Assembly (NCBI GenBank): GCA_023213395.1
Contig: CM041465.1
Span: 36,029,741 to 36,093,740 of the forward strand
Direction: 5' to 3'
Origin: Cycas panzhihuaensis
Lineage: Eukaryota > Cycadophyta
Length of the DNA: 64,000 bases
A model generated the notes under the pieces. That model was not told where the DNA came from, ran no database searches, and was given only the letters and a program-made list of their open reading frames with translations. Of this stretch, positions 36,241 to 46,678 are shown piece after piece. Within the stretch, counting starts at the first letter, position 1. Each line of letters starts with the position of its first letter. A program made the translations under genes and the position numbers.

Positions 36241-36297
36241 CCATCTTAGGTTGTCCCCATTCTTCCCAACCACGGGTAGAATGGCAATTTAAGATGG
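36241..36297. other. Stem-loop after gypsy-1 pol
   Basis: CCATCTTA at 36241-36248 pairs with TAAGATGG at 36290-36297. The equivalent place in gypsy-2 has a longer stem (49770-49826). It lies between the pol stop and the end of the convergent antisense gene. Confidence 0.55.
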
Positions 36298-36860
36298 ATC
36301 CTACTTCGTCTTTCCGGTTCCTTCCGTGGAACCCGCGTTCCCGTATCCTCTTGAGAACCCTTGTTGTCTTGCTTGGGCATTCCCCAATCAGGAGGACGTT
36401 TGGGGGTATCGTCGCCCCTATTTCCTGCCCTTCGTTTCCTTCGCATACCCCGCTATGCTCTCCTGTAGACGTGTATGCCGCGCTATCCTCTAACCTCACA
36501 CCTCTCTGTTGTCTCCGCCTACGACGTGTGTGTGTGCTCCTGTTAGGCATATAGCCATGCATGGAAGGAAACATGTGTCCACAACATAAAATATTCATAA
36601 CATAAACATCTACAACATAACATTCATAATGCACAAAATAATCATACATATCATCCACATATGATACATCATGCACAGCATCTCATATCCGAATGGGTTT
36701 CCAATCACCCCATGCATATATATATACATCCAAAATCATGTCACATCATACATCCTGGGAAGCCGGTGTCCTTGCGGTACAATCATATGGTCCTATATAT
36801 GACCCACAGGAGGCCGTGCTTTCCCTATCGAGCTATATGTACATGTCCTCTGCTGTTGCC
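36298..36860 (+). other. Gypsy-1 spacer between pol and antisense gene
   Basis: Non-coding. It aligns with gypsy-2 about 49100-49770 in the opposite orientation. It includes a short TATATATATA at about 36718, where gypsy-2 has a long TA tract. Confidence 0.6.
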
Positions 36861-37752
36861 CAGCTCACAGGTGCCATCTCCCTGTCTCTGTGATCCCTCT
36901 CACAGGGACCACATGCCTCAGGAGGCTCCTCCACAGGCCTCTGCAGCTGCCGCCTCGCTCTCCTCATCTCTCGGTAGTCTCGGGGTCGTCATTGCCGTGT
37001 GAGTGCGTGTCACCTGCAGCTCGACCTCGATACCATCTATGCTACTAGCTGATCGTATCTGGCCTGGATACGATCCCGTTCTCCCCAAAGTACCTCCTCT
37101 GTCACCCTGAGACGCTCAGTGATCACTACTAGCTGGGTTCTGCTCTCTCCATCTCCACCTGCACCACCCTGTGCCTCTAGAGCCTGTACCCATCCTCGCA
37201 GCTCGTCTCACTCGCGTCTCGCATCATCTCTCTCCTGCTGCAGTCGTCCCTGGGATGTCACGTGCTCTTAGGACTCCGCAGCCCATATGTCCCTCGCCCT
37301 CACCATCGGGGCGAACGCCTCTCTGTGGGCTCCTGCCGCTCTAGGCTCATCACCTGCCTAGATGGGCGGTTGCCCCTCTGCATACACCTGAGGGAATATC
37401 TCCCTCACCACAGCCTCTATCAGTCTCCTGATCTCTGCTGTATCTGCTAATGCAACACACCGTGTGTCAGTCTATATCTCACTATATACCATGATCAAAT
37501 CAAACCAAACTTCTATCCCGGATCTTTGAATGACTCTGGAAAGGGTTAGGTCTCACCTGCTGTGGCCGCTGGCTCCTTCGGCCGCGCGGCATCCTCCTCT
37601 CCTGGCTCTCCGCCAGCTGCGGGTGCCTCGTCCTCTGGCACCTCCTCTGCCTGGGTCTCCCACCTCGTGGGGGTGGGCCCAGGTCTCGTCCTTGCGGATC
37701 CCATCACGATCCATGACCCTCTGACCCTAGTCACGGGTCCCACAGTCTCGCC
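36860..37752 (-). pseudogene. Gypsy-1 antisense gene, 3' half only
   Basis: Relative of the antisense gene of gypsy-2. Remaining exon 2 sequence (about 37752-37557) keeps W-I-V...A-E-E-V-P-E-D-E-A and ends P-A-A-T-A-G. An intron at 37556-37447 starts GTGAGACC and ends CATTAG, the same place and phase as in gypsy-2. Exon 3 from 37446 reads L-I-E-A-V-V-R-E-I-F-P-Q-V-Y-A-E-G-Q-P-P, then coiled-coil-like, stop-ridden sequence. The mobile-domain core, first exon and promoter are deleted at about 37752. Confidence 0.7.
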
Positions 37753-38354
37753 ACAGGTAACCTCATTGCCAGGTCCTCCTACACTTCACGGCCACCTTTC
37801 TGCTTGCCTTTCGAGTGTTGCTCTCATTTTCTATTGACTACCTGGATTACATCACTATGTCCGTCTACATCTTTACCAAGCGGTGGAAGTCAGTAATCCT
37901 GGACTTCTGCATTGCGTTGATTCTCTGTAGCCCTTCTGGACATGATCTCCTCCGCTCTGGGATCTTCCTCCCAGAGGCTACTAACAACAAAGCCAAGTAT
38001 ACAGCTGTTATCGAAGCCCTTACCGATATCCTCCGTTTCCATCATGGACCCATTGTTTTGCTTTGTGACTCTCAAGTTGTGGTGTCTCATCTCACCCAGG
38101 TTTACCAGGTGCAATGCCCTCACTTGAGGACTCTCGCCTGCTTGGATCCCTCTGGCACCTTCTCTTATGTTGATATCCAGCATATCCCTCGGGCCCTCAA
38201 CGCCGGTGATAGCCTTGTTCGCCTCATCCTTGGTAGCCTTCCTCTCCTTCTTGGCCAGTCCACGAGGCTTGCACAGCCTTCCGTCGCCCAAGCCCCGGGT
38301 CGTCACTTTAACTGCGATCCGATTCGCACCTCAAAACCTAGTCAGATGAGGTAA
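37753..38354 (+). pseudogene. Gypsy-1 second (archaeal-type) RNase H
   Basis: The RNase H-like fold is recognisable as S-P-S-G-H-D, F-L-P-E-A-T-N-N-K-A-K-Y, V-I-E-A-L, L-L-C-D-S-Q-V-V-V-S-H-L and V-D-I-Q-H-I-P-R-A-L-N. This is the extra RNase H of Tat-lineage elements, distinct from the one fused to RT. Glu residues of the usual N-N-E-A-E-Y motif are Lys here, so it is probably inactive. A GT site (CAG-GTAACC, near 37758) shared with gypsy-2 suggests an upstream intron. Confidence 0.75.
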
Positions 38355-38653
38355 AACTATGGTGCAGCTCTTTGCTTACTCTTTACTTGGCTATGCATGC
38401 TCTCCTTTGCATCATTTGTGGTGGGCGGCCCCTCGCCGTCTCCTTCTTCCGATCGGTTTCGGGTGGCTCATAAGCGGCCCTATGTTGTCCCCACCGCTTT
38501 TCGTATCCACGTTACGCCACGACACTCAAGCACCCTTACCTCTTGTTATGATCTTGATTGATATATCTATATACACATGTACTCTTGATAGTTATCTTGC
38601 CAACATTCGCCATCGCACCGGGCTTCGGCGGCGAGGCTCTCTTGCCAAGGCGG
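38355..38653 (+). other. Gypsy-1 3' untranslated segment
   Basis: Non-coding up to the 3' LTR. No canonical purine-only tract precedes the LTR; the last bases are GGCGGCGAGGCTCTCTTGCC then AAGGCGG. Confidence 0.55.
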
Positions 38654-41244
38654 TGTTTCCCGGCTTAGAATGGATACGGAATCACCAGGCTCGGTAAGTG
38701 CGGTATGTTTTCGCATTGCCATCTCTTTCTTTTGATGAGTCTTTGATTGCGTATGCGCATGTGTGTGGCTCGTGGGTGACCTTTGGTTGTCCATACTTAT
38801 TTTTAGCCTATGACGACTATAGCAGGGGCACACTCCTAGCGAGTGTGGCACCCTGGTGACCATATTACTTCCCGCATCTGCCCTCCTCACTCCTGGATCC
38901 ACTAGGTTTACACCACCTCCACCCGTGTGATGACTCATCATCGTCTGGTTAACTTGCCACCCCACTCGAGCCCTATTTTTGCTCCCTTAGACTCGTTTGT
39001 TGGCATGTTTACCCTCGGGTAGGTGTTCTAGCTTTCCATTAGTCCTTTCGGTCATCTGCCTCCAGCCTAGACTGGTTGGTGGGCCCCATTTTTGGCTCTA
39101 GGTGCGTCTGCCCGGTTTCTGTGAGCAGCGAGAATATCCGCATGATGCAAGTGAAATTCGCGTGATGCGAATGTCTTAGGTTGTTTTTAAAAATCTGTCG
39201 TGGCAATTTAGCATTTGTTCCGAAACTGCCACGTGGCTCGCGCCTTATTTCTCTTCCAGCCGCGCCCTAATCGCATGCTTTAGGGTTTTGTTTGAGTACT
39301 TAAGCCCTTTTTGACTCATTTTCAGGGATTCTTTGGCTCACTTTTGGATTTGCTCTCAAGGAAACATCATCCTACTCTGCTCTTCTCTGCTGTTCTACTG
39401 CTGCTACTGGACCAACGTCCCTCCTTCAGCGCCCAACTCTCATTTGGTGTGGCTGAGACATTCTTCCAGCCCCTGAAACACCTTGGAGAGGGCCTCTTTG
39501 GAGTGTTTTCCAGTTGATCTTTGCTCAGGCAGTCCATAAGTGCTCCCAAGTGCAGGTGTTGCCTCTCACATCTCCTTAGCAGGGTCTCAAACCTGCTGTG
39601 CTTGAATCTGGGTGATTTCTCGGCCCCTCTCCCATTCTTTGGGTGGCGTACTCCTTGCCTCCCCTACTCAGGTACTCTTGGTTTTTACATTGTTTGTTGT
39701 GATATTCATGCTCAGTCTAGCTTGCTCTTTGATTGATCTTGTAAGTTGGTTTTCCTCCCTTTTGTGGGCTGTTATACCACTCTTTCTGTGCTTCTTGCCT
39801 ACGTTTGCTGCTCAAGGTAGCGGCGTTGAGGGGTGGCATAGGTTTTGGAGAGGAGCCGGGTGGATTCTGTACCACCTTCCACGCTCCTTAAGAGGCTCTA
39901 AGCCCTCCAAAGCCTCCCTCTTGCCCCGTGCTGCCCTTGGCTTGCAAACAAGGGTTTGAAGGCTTCCTTTTGGTCGCCCAAACTAGTGCTGTCACAAGTT
40001 GCAGCGCTGATTTGGGGCCTTTTGCTCAGGTTTGGGCATCACTCATAAGTCCCAACCGTTGGTTTTTAATTCACCTTTTCTTCCCAGTCACCTGGTTTGC
40101 TCCTCATAGCATCCCGGTTCGCCGTGGGTTTCCTTGGGCCTCTCCTTGCCCTTTTTGCTACCGTTTTCCAGCCCTTGCTCTTGACTTTCTCCTCGCTGCC
40201 TCATGGCTCTTGAGGGGAGGTTAGGGCACCATTTGCGGGAGGTAGGCCACTCTGAGGCTTACCGATCATTTGCTTTTGCCTTGGTCACTCTTTCTTGGGT
40301 ATTTTCTTTGTTGGATTGGCACTAACGCATGTATGTTTAGGTTTATATTTATCACTTGAGCATATATTGTTAGATCTTTGTGTTGCATGTTAGTGCTCTT
40401 CCCCCGGGAAGGGAGAGATCGCCTTTGCTTGCAGGTATTTGGGGGAGCGTGGAGGATACCGCCCGTTAGCTTCATTACCGGTAAGTACCTTTGTGTTTGT
40501 TATATTTTTCGTGTTGTTTCGCTTATTAGTTGGTGCTTCCTTTCTTTCTTGGCATCGCATTTGATTTTCTGGGGAAGGTAAGGAAGCCTCTCTTTTCTAC
40601 CTGCCGCAACGTCTTGCATCCAACGCGCCGCGTGGATGGTTTGGTGCTCCTGGAGAAGGCTTCTTCGTCATGCACACCCTCGGTCCAGGTGCATGTTTTG
40701 CTCCACTTTGCTACCTCCTTTTTGCCTTTTATTTTTCCTGTAGTAACTAGCACATTGAAAGATAAAAAGGGAAAATTTGGTGTTGTGTTTGGTTGCATTT
40801 CATTTACTTTGTTATACACATCTTTACTTTTACCGTCTATAGGAAAGGTTGTAGGAACTCTCTTTCTCCACCTTTCTCCTCTTCTCCCCAGCCACACAAG
40901 TGCCTTGCTTCTCGCATCACTTGTGTATCCGGTTAGGTTGTGTAGGGTTACTCTTGACTCTGTCCCTTTGGATTTCCTCTTCACCCTTCTGGCCACCCAA
41001 GGGTGGGAGGGTCCAGCCCCTAGGTCAACCTAGGTTTGCCCTATGCACCTTCACCTCTTGCTCGAAGTGGTGAAGGGTCACCTGATAGTAGCCATACTCC
41101 ATTACAGATCTCGAACTCGCGCTCCGGCGCACAGGGCGCTCTACGTGATAGTTACTCACCTTTTAGGTTCCACCTTCTATCATTTCACCACTCACTCTCC
41201 CCCACACCTATTAGTTAGGTAGTTATCCTGTAGCAGCGCGTCCA
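38654..41244 (+). repeat. Gypsy-1 3' LTR
   Basis: It starts TGTTTCCCGG and ends GCGTCCA, followed by CACGT (41245-41249). It is very similar to the 5' LTR. Differences include several small indels and an unmatched patch at about 39105-39175 where the 5' LTR has the long hairpin. Confidence 0.93.
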
Positions 41245-41249
41245 CACGT

Positions 41250-41565
41250 CAAGTTCCAAATCCTCCCTTAAGCCCAACAACACCCAACCTAGTCCTGTAT
41301 GTCAAGTTCTCTTCCCTTCGAAGGGATACATCTACCTCTTTGTGATGGAAAACATCCACCTCTCTATGTACTTTAGTCAACCATATTAGGAGCCACCGCC
41401 AATAACTTCTGGTTGTCTCCCTTCCTCCATCTGGCTTGAAATTGACCCTCCCCAGATTCGTTGTCTCCTAAAAAGCTGCCACTCCCGTCTCTGCAATGAA
41501 ACCCTATTCATAGCGATTGAACTATACTAAGCAAGGATTGGTATAATAGTTCTTATTTTCCTTTA
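41250..41565 (-). mobile_element. LINE-2, 5' terminal part
   Basis: Continuation of LINE-2 beyond gypsy-1. It is non-coding 5' region and ends where the right copy of the 14-bp target duplication begins. Its composition matches 28977-29223, and the gypsy-1 duplication CACGT joins the two pieces. Confidence 0.85.
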
Positions 41566-41788
41566 ATGAATATGGATAAATTATCCCAAATATCTAAAAG
41601 AATAAATTGGTTCAACATATTATTAAATTGATATTGAATATAATAATGAGATGTATATTTATATTATTTATATGAAGGGGTGTGATCTATCATAAATAAA
41701 CATCACCTTTCATTATTATTTATTAATATTTAAGTATATTAATTTGGCTTACTACACTTTATTTCCTAAAATATCTATATTTTTTACA
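41566..41788 (+). repeat. Copia element E, 5' LTR right portion
   Basis: It starts with the duplicated ATGAATATGGATAA (41566-41579), then ATTATCCCAA through TTTGGCTTACTACA as in the uninterrupted copy at 5590-5835. It ends TTTTTACA directly before a PBS. Confidence 0.75.
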
Positions 41789-41801
41789 TGGTATTAGAAG
41801 T
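41789..41801 (+). other. Primer-binding site of Copia element E
   Basis: TGGTATTAGAAGT, resembling the Met-tRNA PBS, immediately after the LTR's terminal CA. This sets the orientation of element E as plus. Confidence 0.7.
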
Positions 41802-42305
41802 AATTTTGATGCATTTTTTCTAACATATTATTAGAGCTAAATGGTTTAATCTTACACAGTATATATATTATCAGAGCTAGGGCATGGTCATTATGAAATA
41901 TTAAAGCTATATAAAAGGACTTATATATTTAATATTAAGCTAAAATTTAAAGAAAAAGTCAAGAATTAGTTTTATTTATTACTAGATATAATTGAAACAT
42001 GATCAAATCAGGGCTTGATTAAAAAGACAATGGTGAAAATTTACTTATTTCAATTTTATAGATATTATTTTTTATATGTGGCACCCATGAATTACATATA
42101 AGTGCTTTCAAGTGATCCTATTGAAGCTTATAATAAAGGAGGTTGTTATTACTATATTCATACCTTACATACATATAAATATGATTAAGGCATAAGAGAT
42201 ATACATTCATGTACTACAAGCATCATGATATCTATTTTCATTTGTTTATAGAGACTATTACAAGAGTCCTAGTGGGGAATTAATGTCATAATGTACTATG
42301 ATTCC
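41802..42305 (+). other. Copia element E interior, before gypsy-2
   Basis: AT-rich 5' interior with no recognisable gag. It ends in ATTCC (42301-42305), the left target duplication of gypsy-2, and resumes after 59257. Confidence 0.55.
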
Positions 42306-44186
42306 TGAAACGCTCACTGCAGGGCGGTGTCCCTACGTCTAGCAAAAAAGATATAAGGATATGCAATGCTGACTAAACTAGGCAGCAAGGACTTCACCTC
42401 AGAGGGCGTTCGTGCGCTAGAGCACAGATTCAGGACTGCAAGGTGCCTAGTTGCTTCCGGATAGCTATGCAAAGTAAGGCCTTCCTACCCCTCGGATGGC
42501 CAGGAAGAGGAGAAAGTGCCTTGCACGTTGCGTCTTCTCAAGGTAATGAGAAGGCAATGAACAGAAGGGCAGCTAACTAACGTATAGGCAAATGAAACAA
42601 AAAGGGGGGGCGTAATGAGGGCAACTTGAATGCAACGTAAAACAAGCTAATTACACTATGCTACGCTAGTTAAAGCAAGAAATAATGTAAAAATGACTGC
42701 ACTTTTCCTTTTCCCTTTTTAACCTTTTACAATTTCCTAACTACACAAGTAAATGTATGAAAGGCGACAATGTAAAAGGGATACGTGGGAAACAAGGAGA
42801 ATACCTGGATTCAGCGCCTAAATGGAGTGCTGCTCGTTCCTTTAAGTCCCACTCCTTTCTACTCTGTTCATCACGCATGCGATCTTGCGTCGATGGCGAT
42901 TCTTTGAGCGGTAGAAGAGGGGCTTACTTACCTCCCCTTAAGCATGCGAAAGCAAATAAATAGAAAGAAATGGAAAAAACTTGAAATAAAATGAAATGCA
43001 TCACACGGGGAACTAACCTGCAATGGGTTTGTTCTACATATCACTCCACTAACGCGCGGTCCTGCAAACGAGTGAGGGGGATACCTTCCTCTCAGAAGAG
43101 AGGCCATGAAATATACCAAAATATATATACCAAAATCAAATGGAACTAAGACCTATGCTAAGCATCGATATATAGCTAAATGAAATAGCAATATGCAAGA
43201 AATACTCTCACCACCGTACACCATAAAGACACTCAAAAGGGAAAGTAGTATAGCCTCAGGATGGCTAACTCACCCACGAAAGACCTCCATGGAACTCAGG
43301 AAGGAGAAACGAGTTGGCCACAAAGTCATGAAGTAATAAACCATAACAAGGAAAGGAATAAATGAAAAAACTAAGGCTTAGGTAGGGCCCAACACCAATA
43401 GATGAGACTTCTGGCAATGACCTAGTGACGGGTTACCTATGCTAATTTGAACACCACAACTAAATTCCCTAAACTCCCTTAGCCCATTCCCTAAGAAATC
43501 ATTAATGGCAAAGGGAAAGAGGACAAGGGACGGAACCCTTGGGGAGAAGGACATCAAAGGGGGATGGAACCCTGCCTACCTTCCTCAAATCCTCTTATGT
43601 TACTCCTTTGCACCAGCTAACCAAGGAAGGGGGTAAAAGAGATGGTTTAAGGAAAATAGTAAGGCCTCAAAAGAGCATGGGGGAATATTGCTAATCTAGT
43701 GCAACAACATAAAGGAAACTAGACAAACCAAGATTTCATTCATTAACAGACAAAAGAAATAAGAGCAAAATGAATTGCAAGTAAGAATAAGAAATACCTT
43801 GTAGGAAGAGGATCAAGCATGAGCTTTGCTGTTAGGAAATAGCAGCAATAACCAATGTATGAGGACTGATCATGATAGGTTTGTGCAAGAGTGAAAATGA
43901 GGAAAAATCCTTGCAAACTTGGAGCCTTAGAAGTTGGCTCTTTGGAGAAGCTTTTGGGTAAAAATGTCCTTTGGAACCTTAAGCACCTACAAAGAGGGAT
44001 GAGGCTTGCTGTTGAGAGCTATAGGGGGAAGCAATGGCCCTATAAGTCCAGCTAGTAACAATCCTTCTCTCCTTTGTCAAGTTGATGTGCATATAGATTA
44101 TCTTTCTTTGTGTGTTTTTTGTTGAAAAGTCAGAAATTTTGCCAAAAGATCTTGAGAATGGGGAGCAAAATCCCCTTTATCCCCCT

Positions 44187-44272
44187 TGTCACAGGTTGCC
44201 ATTACACCAAAAGCCCCAGGGTGATTTGGGAAGAGGACTTCCTTGTGATAGTTAGCGTCACGCGTTCCAACA
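44187..44272 (-). repeat. TRIM left terminal repeat
   Basis: An 86-bp repeat beginning TG and ending CA, with only a few differences from the right copy. Confidence 0.85.
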
Positions 44273-44419
44273 CTCCCCCATCACAAGGAGTCGGTTGTAC
44301 CTACACGGATTGGCATGTCCACCACGACGTTCTTCGGTGGGACACAACACCTTCACGGATATCCGGGTGCGCTACCACGGTACACAAGACCGGATTTGAA
44401 CCTGGGCCTCGATACCACT

Positions 44420-44505
44420 TGTCACAGGTTGCCATTACACCAAAAGCCCCGGGGTGATTTGGGAAGAGGACTTCCTTGTGATAGTTAGCGTCACGCGCTC
44501 CAACT
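44420..44505 (-). repeat. TRIM right terminal repeat
   Basis: Partner of 44187-44272. The final A appears changed to T. Confidence 0.8.
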
Positions 44506-45181
44506 GTTCACATAAGGTGAACGTTGGGGATGTTAGGGCAACTCGAATCAATTGATGCCACGCGGTAGTTCTACAAAAAAAATAGAAACTATCGTATGGT
44601 TCTCTTTTTTAAATTTCAAGCGATCGTGCTGTGATAAACTCTACTGCTGCCAACAAAGACTACGGTACCGCTAAGTTTACATTGGTATCAGACTGGAAAC
44701 CAAAAGAGAAAAAGGAGCAGAACCATCAAGTTTTGAAGTAAAAATCAAGACTAAACATAAGCTGTAGCAGCTGGGGGAATGCCTAGGTAATGGGAAGGTA
44801 CCCAAAATAATGCAAAGAGTCCTAACTAAGGATTAAATCAGGCTTAGGAAGGACTGCAACGTAAGCAACATGTTGTAGCGGGAGCAAATATGACTGACTG
44901 AAACATCCCGGGAGACCATGGGGACAATGTGGGTGGCTGTGCACCATACGGGGTGTAGCATTCACTGAGGAATTCCCCCGCTATGAGTTGTCATAGGCTG
45001 ATAACGTGCCATAGGCACATGCAACATGATCAGGCAACGAAGCAATGCATGCAGGTAGGCATATGTCAAGCAACCTACTCTAAATAACCTTAATCAAGCA
45101 TGGGCAAGAAAAAGTAAGAAAGTATACTTGAACAAACCTGCGTCGATGCATCTTGAGTCCATTCCCAGTAGTTGGGAAACA

Positions 45182-45538
45182 TCGCTTAGCGTGAGCCTCA
45201 CTGCTTAGAAACGTAATGTGATGGCGAATGCTGACAATCAAAGATATGAGTAGCACATGCATAGACATATATATAAAAGCAATAAAGAGCAACACATGGA
45301 CCAAGGGCATAGGCGAGTGTCATGGTAGAACGTGTGGACAAGGGAGACGGAGATGAGGATAATGTAGGGGCAGCTTATGCATTGTCTAAGCATCGACCTA
45401 TAAATGAAATAAGCAAGTAAAAAGGGGATGCCCCCATTGCCGAAGTGCAATGCGAAGTAGGAGGGCATCCAACAAATAGAGTGAGCACATCTAACTGACA
45501 ACAACCAGAGACTCGAGCATGGGCTGGCCAAGCAAGCC
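45182..45538 (-). other. Gypsy-2 3' untranslated segment
   Basis: Non-coding between the second RNase H and the 3' LTR. As in gypsy-1, no purine-only tract abuts the LTR; the minus strand ends GTGAGGCTCACGCTAAGCGA. Confidence 0.55.
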
Positions 45539-45977
45539 TCAGGGGTAGTCGTCCAGAAGAGGGAGGCAATGCTCAAGGATAAGGCGGGGCGAGGCATCGA
45601 CCTCGAGATTGAGGTGCCTAGGGATATGCTGAATATCCACTAACAAGAAACACACTAGAAGAGACCTGGCAGCAGACACGAGGGTTCTCAAGTGAGGGCA
45701 TCGCACCTGGTAGACGTGGGTGAGATGGGACACCACAACCTGAGCATCGCAAAACAACACGATGGACCCACGATGGAAATAGAGAGCATCGGTAAGGGCT
45801 TCAATAACGGCCATGTACTCGGCTTCGTTATTGGTTGCCTTAGGAAGGAAGACTCTAGAATGCAGATAGTCATGTCTGGAGGGGCTGTAAAGAATTCACG
45901 CAGTGATGGAAGGTCTGGGGTTACTGCAACTTCCACCATAAGTAAAAACAAGAAGGGACATGTCTGAACACTAAATC
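45539..45977 (-). pseudogene. Gypsy-2 second (archaeal-type) RNase H
   Basis: Minus-strand translation gives F-L-P-K-A-T-N-N-E-A-E-Y, V-I-E-A-L-T-D-A-L, V-L-F-C-D-A-Q-V-V-V-S-H-L, then V-D-I-Q-H-I-P-R-H-L-N-L-E-V-D-A. The T-N-N-E-A-E-Y, C-D-A and E-V-D-A motifs fit an RNase HI fold. It is separate from the RNase H fused to RT (51600-51100) and lies 3.9 kb downstream of integrase, beyond the antisense gene. Its expected 5' part has a small indel near 45890. A putative intron (45978-46073, GT...AG) sits upstream. Known Tat elements carry such a domain to degrade RNA in hybrids; its expression route here is unclear. Confidence 0.75.
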
Positions 45978-46073
45978 CTGTAGCAAATAAATAGTAATGA
46001 AAGTAAAAGAAAGACTCGAATGGCGAGCAAAAAGGTGGCCGAGAAGGGTAGGAGGACCTAGCAATGAGGTTAC
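45978..46073 (-). other. Putative intron upstream of the second RNase H
   Basis: On the minus strand TTCTCAG/GTAACCTC...TTTGCTACAG/GATTTAG gives consensus donor and acceptor sites 96 nt apart. The donor and the sequence following it (CAGGTAACCTCATTG) are conserved in gypsy-1 at about 37755. Confidence 0.4.
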
Positions 46074-46487
46074 CTGAGAATGAGAGCAAGTAATCCAGTC
46101 GTTGGCTGAGAGTGGGCAGAGAAAAGATGCCCTAGAGTACTAAAGGTTACTTTGGGAAGAAAAACATGCCCCCAGATGGGGGGGCATTTCCTTTGGAGAC
46201 CCCAAGGGCGAGAAAGGGCTGTAGAAATGGGCCTAGGGTGGCGAAACGGGCCAAACAAGTATAAACTCGGACATGCATGAGAGTAGCACACAAAATGATG
46301 CAGAAGGACCCTAGCAAAAGTGCGATAATGAGGCGCCATAAATGCCCTTACAAGGGAGGGCAAAAAGGGTATCACTAGAGCACAATAGGCGACAGGGCTA
46401 GAAGGCAAAGGCGATCAGGGAAACGAAATGGTCCCAATGACTGTCACGGGGCCAGAAATGGAAGAAGTGCTCGTCGGGGCCCCCACC

Positions 46488-46496
46488 TATATAAGG
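46488..46496 (+). promoter_or_regulatory. TATA box of the gypsy-2 antisense gene
   Basis: TATATAAGG in a GC-rich context, 159 bases before the ATG at 46655 on the plus strand. A start about 30 bases downstream would give a 5' leader of roughly 130 bases. Confidence 0.6.
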
Positions 46497-46678
46497 AAAA
46501 CGAATGAAAATTGGATTCATTTTCACCGGCTCTCATACGAAACCAGAGCCTTTTCCTTACGACGCGGAGCGCTACCTGACTTCAGAGGCACATAGGAGAC
46601 GATTTGACCATTGGATCTGAGCATAGCGAGAGCCATTACGATCAAAGAGACGAGATGGCGATGGTCAGGCCAGACCCA

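Larger units (their letters stand above)
29224..41244 (+). mobile_element. Gypsy-1: Tat/Ogre-like Ty3 element with deleted pol
   Basis: This is a complete LTR retrotransposon of 12.0 kb on the plus strand, with LTRs of 2587 and 2591 bp (TG...CA) and exact CACGT duplications at 29219-29223 and 41245-41249. Its PBS resembles the Arg-tRNA type reported for Ogre-like elements. It keeps gag, protease and a linker, then a fusion of early RT to the integrase C-terminus, part of an antisense gene, and a second RNase H. It lacks the RT, RNase H and integrase cores, so it is non-autonomous. It is inserted in LINE-2. Confidence 0.92.
44187..44505 (-). mobile_element. TRIM (miniature LTR element) in the gypsy-2 LTR
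   Basis: Two direct repeats of 86 bp, at 44187-44272 and 44420-44505, both begin TGTCACAGGTTGCCATT. The left one ends TTCCAACA. On the minus strand a Met-type PBS (TGGTATCGAGGCCCAGGTT, at about 44401-44419) follows the right repeat, and a purine tract (GATGGGGGAG, near 44273-44285) precedes the left one. There is no coding capacity. It is absent from the other gypsy-2 LTR, so it inserted after gypsy-2. A clean target duplication could not be fixed because the right junction has diverged. Confidence 0.85.
42306..45181 (-). repeat. Gypsy-2 3' LTR (left copy), containing a TRIM
   Basis: It starts TGAAACGCTC and ends GGGAAACA. It aligns with 56700-59252 except for about 320 bp at 44187-44505. 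Without that insertion its length would be about 2.56 kb, matching its partner. Confidence 0.93.

Noticed and set aside
36653-37450. Plus-strand frames in the gypsy-1 3' region
   Set aside because: They lie opposite the antisense gene remnant, whose minus-strand frame and intron match gypsy-2, so the plus-strand frames are shadows.
44110-44457. A 115-codon plus-strand frame spanning the TRIM
   Set aside because: It crosses from gypsy-2 LTR into TRIM sequence and includes repeated LTR residues; no family resemblance.
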